Source: CAMDBL01 sp964498125 (GTDB lineage: Bacteria > Pseudomonadota > Alphaproteobacteria > Rhizobiales > Hyphomicrobiaceae). From it: a stretch of 46,283 nt of DNA. A program made the translations under genes and the position numbers. Shown piece after piece: positions 40,947-46,283 of this stretch. Under the pieces are notes generated by a model. That model worked only from the letters and a program-made list of their open reading frames with translations. It did not search any database and was not told where the DNA came from. How positions within the stretch are numbered: position 1 is the stretch's first letter; every line of letters begins with the position of its first letter. The stretch covers positions 1 through 46,283 of the forward strand of contig CAZCGE010000103.1 of assembly GCA_964498125.1 (NCBI GenBank). The letters run 5' to 3'.

Positions 40947-43004
40947 TCAGTTCAGGAAATCCTCGGGCTTGCGCCCGCTCTTCTTGGCTTCGGCTTCGGC
41001 CGCCACGTAGTCCTCGGTGGTGCGGACCTTTGGCCGGTCGGCGCCGCGGAATGGGTCATCTTTTCCCGCGGCCAGCGTCTCGATGCGGCAGGTGTCGCAC
41101 ATCTGGATGAGGGCAAGCTGCGCCTCGCCCTGGAACATGGAGTGGCCCTTGAGGCGTTCGCTGACGCGGCTGATCGAGGCCTTGGTGCCGAATGGCTTGG
41201 CGCAGCGCACGCAATGGAACGGCTCCTCGCCATGCAGCACGCTCGGCGTCAGCGCGGCGGAGGTGAAATCGTAGCGCGGCTCGATGCTGATCACTTTCTC
41301 CGGGCAGGTGGCGACGCAGATGCCGCATTGCACGCAGGCGGCCTCGGTGAAGCGCACCTCAGGCCGCTCGGGATTGTCGGCGAGGGCGTTGACCGGGCAG
41401 GCGCCGACGCAGGCCAGACACAGCGTGCACCCTTCAGCCTTGATGGCGATGCGGCCGTAAGGTGAGCCAGTAGGCAGCGCAATCCAGTCCGTGGGCTGCG
41501 GCGCCGCCTCGTGCAGTTTCGCCAGCGCCACGCGCGCGAGATCACGCTTGCTGTTGCCGGCCGCGAAGGCATGGGGCCGCATTGGCGACAGTGCCGGCAG
41601 CGCATGCAACACGGTTTCGACCGTGTCCGGATCGGTTTCGACCAGGATGCGGACCCGCTGGCTCTGGTATCCAAGGCCAGTGAGAAACGCCGCGATGAGA
41701 TCGGCTTGGGACTCGAGCGGCGGTAACTCCTCGGGCTTGTCGGGAGGCGCCAGCACGACGATCTGTTCGGCGCCGCTCGTCAGTAGGGCTGCCAGCAGGT
41801 CATGGCCAAGGCTCGAGACGGAATTGAGCTTGAATGGCAGGACGTTGGCCGGCAGACCGCGGCCGGCATGCGCCATGGCGGCGATCAGCCCGTCACCATG
41901 GACCGCGTCGTGGATCAGCAGGACGGGGCGCTGGCCGCCGCAGGCACGGTAGGTGTCGAGCAGGACGCGCCCACGGCCGACCACGTCATCGCGCCGTGGG
42001 AAGGCATAGCTGACGGCGCCTGATGGGCACACCGCGCTGCAGGTGCCGCAGCCGCCGCAGATCGCCGGATCGATGTTGACGCCGTCGCCGTCGGGCGTAA
42101 TGGCGCCGGTCGGGCAGGTGTCGAGGCAACGCGAGCAGCCGACTTTCTGGCTGCGGGCGTGCACACAGATGCCGGCGTCGTAGGTGACATACAGCGGCTT
42201 TTCGAACTCGCCGACCAGGTCGACGATGCGGAACATGGCCTTGGCGACGGCGGCGGGGCTCGCCGGATCGGCGCGGACGTAGCCGTCGCGGCGGGCATGA
42301 TCAGCAATCAGCGGCTTGCGGCCCGATAGGTCGAGGATCACGTCGCAACGCGATTTGGCGCCGTTGCGTGGCATGGCGAAATCCAGCGCGCCGCGCGAGG
42401 AGGGCAGCGCTGGCGCGTAGCCGTCGACTTCGATCTGGAAGGCGCCGAGGTGACCGGTCAGCGAGCGGATCACGCCCTTGGTGATCGGCACCTGGACGAC
42501 ACTGGGCGGCAGCACGGCGTCGGCCTTGCTCAGCAGCACTGCGACGCTCAGCCGGCCGCTGAGTTCGGCGGCGACATCGAGTGCGGCCTGGCCCTCGCCA
42601 TAGACCAGGCACTGGCCCGCCGATTTCAGTGTGATGAGGCCTGCAGGCTTGGGCTGGTAGGCAGCCTCGGCCAGCAGGGCTGCTATTTTCGGCATTGCGT
42701 CGGCCTTGCCCGCGCACCACCCGGCCTGCTCGCGGATATTGGTGAAGGTGAGGCTCGTGCCGCCCGCCCCGGTTTCTTCGGCCACGTCCTGGAACAAGGC
42801 GGCTTCCTGCGTGCAGGCGACATGCACCGATCCGCCGGCCGCCACGGCCTGCTCAAAGGCTGCGATCTGGCCGCGGCATAGCTCGCCATGCACGATCAAG
42901 GCATCGGCCTGGCCGAGCGCCCTGCCCAGCCTTGCGCCGTCGATGTCCATCGTGCGCTGGCAGTTGCAGACCAGCAGTTTGCCAAGGGTCGGGGCATGCG
43001 GCAT
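40947..43004 (-). CDS. 4Fe-4S polyferredoxin linked to formate dehydrogenase
   Basis: A 685-residue iron-sulfur protein. Clusters of the CxxCxxCxxxCP type appear as CSRCLDTCPTGA (290-301), CGGCGTCSAVCPSGAV (about 316-331), and in the C-terminal part CTLCLACVGACPVNAL and CVQCGICVATCPEKVI. CVRCAKPFG and CDTCR give further ligands near the end. The N-terminal LLVCNCQRTMD with further cysteines resembles a second metal site. Proteins of this architecture accompany formate dehydrogenase, and are predicted to pass electrons or help mature the enzyme. It shares a 139-base divergent region with the DUF3305 gene. Confidence 0.85.
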   Translation of the reverse strand: MPHAPTLGKLLVCNCQRTMDIDGARLGRALGQADALIVHGELCRGQIAAFEQAVAAGGSVHVACTQEAALFQDVAEETGAGGTSLTFTNIREQAGWCAGKADAMPKIAALLAEAAYQPKPAGLITLKSAGQCLVYGEGQAALDVAAELSGRLSVAVLLSKADAVLPPSVVQVPITKGVIRSLTGHLGAFQIEVDGYAPALPSSRGALDFAMPRNGAKSRCDVILDLSGRKPLIADHARRDGYVRADPASPAAVAKAMFRIVDLVGEFEKPLYVTYDAGICVHARSQKVGCSRCLDTCPTGAITPDGDGVNIDPAICGGCGTCSAVCPSGAVSYAFPRRDDVVGRGRVLLDTYRACGGQRPVLLIHDAVHGDGLIAAMAHAGRGLPANVLPFKLNSVSSLGHDLLAALLTSGAEQIVVLAPPDKPEELPPLESQADLIAAFLTGLGYQSQRVRILVETDPDTVETVLHALPALSPMRPHAFAAGNSKRDLARVALAKLHEAAPQPTDWIALPTGSPYGRIAIKAEGCTLCLACVGACPVNALADNPERPEVRFTEAACVQCGICVATCPEKVISIEPRYDFTSAALTPSVLHGEEPFHCVRCAKPFGTKASISRVSERLKGHSMFQGEAQLALIQMCDTCRIETLAAGKDDPFRGADRPKVRTTEDYVAAEAEAKKSGRKPEDFLN

Positions 43005-43143
43005 GGGCGCGCTCGGGTGGACACGAAAAGCCCGACATTAGCCCTATGCCTGGATGGCAGTGGACCAGAAGGCTTCGGAACGGCGAGAATTTGTCTTATA
43101 GGGTGAAGGGCAGCGGCTCAACAACCCAAGATCGGAAGCAGGG

Positions 43144-43704
43144 ATGGGACATACCCTGACCATTCAGGTCGGCGTGATCGTTGCCAAGGAGGTGTTGGAC
43201 AATCCTTGGCAGGATCACCGCTGGCGTGCGGTCGATGTGATCCTGGATGCGCCCGCCATCGACGACTGGCGCGAGGTTGGCCGTGACGGTGAAACGATCT
43301 TCTACCATGCGGCGACGCTGCCCGTGGAACTGCATCGCAAGGAAACGCCGGGCTATCGCGTCAACCTGGAGACCGGCGAGCCGGCGGTCTGGATCGTTCT
43401 GCGACAAGACCCGGCGGCCGAGGCTGGCCGGCCTATCGTCGTGCATGCCGTCAGCGCTTCGCCGCACGACGTGCAGGCCTATGGGGAATCCGAGGTGGAG
43501 ACCATCAATTCCGTGCCGATGCCGGCGCCGATGCGGGCGCTGGTCGAGCACTTCATCGCCCTGCACCATGTCGAAGAACCGTTCTTCAAGCGGCAGCGAC
43601 AGCGGCATCACCAGCCGGAAGACGAGAAGTTCGGCCAGCAGCCGATTTTCAAACGCAATGATGGCCGTCCGGTTCCGAGTCGAGGGAGTGGTGGCGATGT
43701 CTGA
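43144..43704 (+). CDS. DUF3305 family protein
   Basis: A 186-residue DUF3305 protein. The defining pattern is HRWRAVDVIL, an ETIFYHAATLPVELHRKETPGY strand set (split: ETIFYHAATLPVEL and HRKETPGY), and PAVWIVLRQDP. It is always found next to DUF3306 near formate dehydrogenase genes; its reaction is not known. The ATG at 43144 has a purine-rich GGAAGCAGGG upstream. The 3' end overlaps the next gene by 8 bases. Confidence 0.85.
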   Translation: MGHTLTIQVGVIVAKEVLDNPWQDHRWRAVDVILDAPAIDDWREVGRDGETIFYHAATLPVELHRKETPGYRVNLETGEPAVWIVLRQDPAAEAGRPIVVHAVSASPHDVQAYGESEVETINSVPMPAPMRALVEHFIALHHVEEPFFKRQRQRHHQPEDEKFGQQPIFKRNDGRPVPSRGSGGDV

Positions 43705-44440
43705 CGCCGACGACAAGGGCTTTCTCGATCGCTGGTCGCGGCGCAAACAACAGGCGCGGGACGGGCAGGTGGACGATGCGGCGCGAGCGCTGGATGGCAA
43801 TGCCGCGGTTGTCACGCCAGCAGCCCATTCGCAACCTGGCGCCGCGGCTGCCGCCGAGGACAAAGCCACCGGCAAGCCGGCCAGCGGCGAATCCCAGCCG
43901 ATGCCCGGCGAGGACGACTTCGCTGATGTCGACTTCGCCGCGCTCGACGCCACTTCGGATTACAAGCGCTTCATGGGCGCCAACGTGCCCGATGCCATTC
44001 GCCAGAAAGCGCTAACCCGACTGTGGACTTCGGACCCGCTGTTTGCCGGTCTCGACCCGCACCACGACTACCACGGCGACTACACCGACGCGGCCGTGGC
44101 GGTGAAGGAGGGTATCAAGACGGCTTACCAAGTCGGTCGTGGTTTTCTCAGCGACGAGGAGGTCGCCGCCTGGGAAAACCTCGGCAAGCCGGTGCCGGAC
44201 AAAACGCCAGTGTCGCCGGAAAAAGTCGCCGAGGCCGAGCCAAGGGCCGACGGTAAGGACGGCTTGCAGTCCATCGAAACGCCGCCGGCCGCTGTAGCTG
44301 CCGCAGCAGCTGGCGTGGATGGCCAGGAGAGAGTTAGCCATGAGAAAGCGGCCGTGCCCGGGCCGGTCGCGTCTCAGGACCCGCCGGAGCCGGAGGCCGC
44401 GCTGGCCGGTGACGGTAGCATGGACCGCTCCGCAACCTGA
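43697..44440 (+). CDS. DUF3306 family protein
   Basis: A 247-residue DUF3306 protein. FLDRWSRRKQQAR (near residue 9), DATSDYKRFMG, VPDAIRQKALTRLWTSDPLF and GLDPHHDYHGDYTD match the family. The last third is an Ala/Pro/Glu-rich, low-complexity tail without predicted fold. The ATG at 43697 overlaps DUF3305, so translation is coupled. Both likely help formate dehydrogenase assembly or electron transfer, inferred from family neighbours elsewhere only. Confidence 0.85.
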   Translation: MSDADDKGFLDRWSRRKQQARDGQVDDAARALDGNAAVVTPAAHSQPGAAAAAEDKATGKPASGESQPMPGEDDFADVDFAALDATSDYKRFMGANVPDAIRQKALTRLWTSDPLFAGLDPHHDYHGDYTDAAVAVKEGIKTAYQVGRGFLSDEEVAAWENLGKPVPDKTPVSPEKVAEAEPRADGKDGLQSIETPPAAVAAAAAGVDGQERVSHEKAAVPGPVASQDPPEPEAALAGDGSMDRSAT

Positions 44441-44471
44441 CGCTCTAGCGTAGCGCTGGCCTCAGCCGATC

Positions 44472-45614
44472 TCAGTTGAGCGCATCGAGCCGGGTCTTGG
44501 CGCGGGTCAGGCCTGCGGTCAGTGCACGGCTGTAGTAGAGCTTGGCGGAACTCACGTCCGGCTTGACGTTGCGCGCGGCCCATGCCGCCAGCATGTTCGG
44601 GTCGAACGTCTCGCCGAGCGCCAGCATGGCTTCCGCATTGCCGGCATTCGCGGCCTTGGTCAGCGGCACCCGAGCGGCCGACACGTCGCCCTTCTTGACC
44701 ATCGTCAAGCCGAGTTCCAGCTGGTTGGCGGCTTCGTCGACTGGCCGCGGCGCAACGATCTCAGCCGCCGGGGGATTGACTTCGGCAACGGCAACGCTGC
44801 GCGTCGTCACGCTCGTTTGGGGGCTGCGTGCAGGGGCGACCGCGGGTGGGAACGGCTCGACCGTGATGACGCTGCGCGCGTGGACCGGGATCGGCTCGTT
44901 CACCACTGGCGCTGCCATGGCCTGCGGCACGAATGGTGCTGATACGATGGCAGTGCGCACGGCAACGGGCTCGCTGTTTGCGGCGGGAGGTGGCGCCGGC
45001 GTCTGTGTCGTGGCCATGCTCAGGCGTTGGGCTGCGGGACGCTCCGCGGCGATTTGCGCGGGACGATCAGTGCCCGGCCTTCTCTCCGCCGGCAGCCAGG
45101 AGTCGAACCGCCCCGAAATAACGGCAATGGCCGGAAGCACCACGACCAAGCCGGCGCCCAGGCCAAGCAGCCCGGCACGCATCTGCCGCTTCAGCCAGCT
45201 TGGTTGCGGTGTTCTTGGTTCATGCAACCAGGAATAGGGTAGCGGCGGGTAATCATCGTCATCGGCGACCGCGTAGTCGTTTTCGGCCGCCACCGCGGGC
45301 TGGACTGTGCGCGGTGCGCCGGGAGCTGCCTGTTGCAGGGCAGAGGGCCTCGGCAATGATGTCGATGACAGCGCGCTGTAGCGGTTCATGCCGCCGGCTT
45401 CGATCTGCAGACTGGGGCCTTCACCAGATGCGGCCGCAGGCCTGGCGCGGTTTGTCCCCGTGCCCGCAACCAACAGCTCCGACAGTTCGCTGGCCAGGCG
45501 CTGCTCGTAATCACCGTAGAATGAGCTGGTGTCGCCATCGCTCGACGAGGGCTGTCCGCGCCCGTTGACGACCAGATCCTTGCGCGATCCGCCGTGACCA
45601 TGACCATTCAACAT
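44472..45614 (-). CDS. Sel1/TPR-like membrane protein with disordered linker
   Basis: A 380-residue protein. The first 145 residues are polar and low complexity with an acidic patch (VADDDDYPP), then a single hydrophobic helix near 147-167 (AGLLGLGAGLVVVLPAIAVI) preceded by KRQMR, then a Pro/Ala-rich linker. The last 70 residues contain Sel1/TPR-like repeats (LELGLTMVKKGDVSAARVPL, AGNAEAMLALGETFD, SSAKLYYSRALTAG). The topology suggests a cytoplasmic N-terminus with a periplasmic repeat domain. The ATG at 45614 has a GGGGG stretch upstream. It converges with DUF3306; function unassigned. Confidence 0.78.
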   Translation of the reverse strand: MLNGHGHGGSRKDLVVNGRGQPSSSDGDTSSFYGDYEQRLASELSELLVAGTGTNRARPAAASGEGPSLQIEAGGMNRYSALSSTSLPRPSALQQAAPGAPRTVQPAVAAENDYAVADDDDYPPLPYSWLHEPRTPQPSWLKRQMRAGLLGLGAGLVVVLPAIAVISGRFDSWLPAERRPGTDRPAQIAAERPAAQRLSMATTQTPAPPPAANSEPVAVRTAIVSAPFVPQAMAAPVVNEPIPVHARSVITVEPFPPAVAPARSPQTSVTTRSVAVAEVNPPAAEIVAPRPVDEAANQLELGLTMVKKGDVSAARVPLTKAANAGNAEAMLALGETFDPNMLAAWAARNVKPDVSSAKLYYSRALTAGLTRAKTRLDALN

Positions 45615-45643
45615 GCTGCATACCCCCTTTTTGAGAAGGGAAC

Positions 45644-45844
45644 ATGCGCAATCAACCCTACGGTGTGCCAGGGACTGGTGCCGGGACGGTTCGCGGCTAC
45701 GCTGACATGCCACATGAATCCATGCCGCATGAGCCCATGCCCAGGGCCCGCGGCGGCACGCGCGAATTTGATCGCGTGGGTCGCTTGGGTACGCATTACT
45801 TCCCTCACTCGACCCCAAGCCGCCGCCACGCGGCCTGGTGTTAA
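45644..45844 (+). CDS. Possible small protein, divergent from the Sel1-like gene
   Basis: A 66-codon frame with ATG at 45644 and AAGGGA 4 bases upstream, so translation is plausible. The product (MRNQPYGVPGTGAGTVRGYA, then DMPHESMPHEPMPRARGGTR, ending HAAWC) contains two near-identical MPHE repeats but no known domain. It lies in a 356-base gap, and its codon use is not obviously typical. It may equally be chance. The rest of the gap up to 45970 has no gene; a TATAAA at 45954 may be a -10 of the NnrU fragment. Confidence 0.25.
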   Translation: MRNQPYGVPGTGAGTVRGYADMPHESMPHEPMPRARGGTREFDRVGRLGTHYFPHSTPSRRHAAWC

Positions 45845-45970
45845 TCAAACTTACAGAAGCGTTAACTCCCTCGACGCTGCTGTGCCAACAGGGTACACAG
45901 TCGCCCCTGTCAAGACAAACAAATTCGACACCGTAACGCTGTGGAAAACCCCATATAAAGCTTACCGGGA

Positions 45971-46162
45971 ATGGCTGCCATGCTTCTGCTGTTTTTTGGT
46001 CTCGTCCTGTTCTTTTTGGTGCACCTTATTCCGAGCCAAATCGAGCTGCGTGACGCCCTGGTTCGCAGGTTCGGTGCGCGCGCCTATCTGCTGTTTTTTT
46101 CGTTGCTGTCGCTGGCCGCTCTTGTGCTGATCGTCGTGGGGTACCAGCAATTCTCAATGTGA
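45971..46162 (+). pseudogene. NnrU-family protein, N-terminal fragment
   Basis: A 63-residue frame matching the start of NnrU-family membrane proteins (MLLLFFGLVLFFLVHLIPSQ, VRRFGARAYLLFFSLLSLAA, VLIVVGYQQF). Full proteins are about 190-230 residues and have five or so helices; here only two are present before a TGA at 46160-46162. The downstream 120 bases do not continue the family in any frame that I can see, so the gene is truncated, not just frameshifted. A partial frame MVLESLIDGLKGLC begins at 46237 and runs off the edge, unidentified. NnrU is linked to nitrite and nitric oxide respiration or carotenoid-type isomerisation. Confidence 0.6.
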
Positions 46163-46283
46163 CTCCCATCCCGGGACTGTTGGGTGTGGTGGTTTGACTC
46201 ATCGACCCGCGTCGTGCACTTCGATTCAAGCGCCTCATGGTGCTCGAATCGCTCATCGACGGCCTCAAGGGCCTGTGTGCGAC

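Noticed and set aside
1..46283. tRNA, rRNA, CRISPR array or integrase attachment site
   Set aside because: No T-loop consensus, no regular direct repeats with spacers and no integrase were seen on either strand.

Overview
The window looks like chromosomal DNA of a GC-rich alphaproteobacterium, most likely Hyphomicrobiales (Rhizobiales). The clues are gene content: several Bug/TctC periplasmic binding proteins, a DivJ/PdhS-like histidine kinase, BcsS, a phasin, NnrU, the DUF3305/DUF3306/DUF6352 formate-dehydrogenase accessory genes, and dispersed intergenic hairpin repeats of the kind common in that order. No rRNA, tRNA, CRISPR array or complete insertion sequence was seen. The assignment rests on recognised families, not on a database search.

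Layout. 1-75: the start of a leftward gene, possibly an IS1595-type transposase. 236-5983: a catabolic block with two amidohydrolases translationally linked to a small Rieske protein, a PatB/MalY-type C-S lyase, a PuuD-like glutamine-amidohydrolase-type hydrolase, and a 5'-truncated enolase-superfamily gene behind a dispersed repeat. 6086-12403: a membrane histidine kinase, a membrane-anchored thermonuclease, a GST, an MBL hydrolase plus a uracil-DNA-glycosylase-like protein, a DUF442 phosphatase, an Lrp/AsnC regulator and a hotdog thioesterase. 12532-18304: a hicAB toxin-antitoxin pair, an unusual DUF433-SPOUT RNA methyltransferase, an exported protein, rpsD (S4) and oligoendopeptidase F.

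18503-29330: a TctC, a TRAP DctP-like protein without a signal peptide, pyrD with DUF952, a single-chain GmrSD-like (DUF262-DUF1524) protein, pyruvate kinase, a degenerate SDR and two tandem TctC paralogs. 29546-30595: an orphan HTH antitoxin and a higBA pair on the opposite strand, lying between the tctC pair and tctBA (30945-32943). 33237-37948: a Gfo/Idh/MocA oxidoreductase, an SDR, a tctC remnant, a universal stress protein, bcsS and a phasin. 38128-44440: bioY, a PcfJ-like protein, and a divergent formate-dehydrogenase accessory set (polyferredoxin + DUF6352; DUF3305 + DUF3306) with no dehydrogenase genes in view. 44472-end: a Sel1-like membrane protein and a short NnrU fragment.

The most unusual signals are these. 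Palindromic repeats repeatedly form the ends of genes: the stop codons of puuD, lrp, the Gfo/Idh gene and bioY all lie inside repeat copies. There is a DUF433-SPOUT methyltransferase fusion. A 170-bp REP-doublet-like element shows compensatory base changes between its two hairpins. A PcfJ-like gene lies outside any visible mobile element. A toxin-antitoxin island splits a tripartite tricarboxylate transporter locus.
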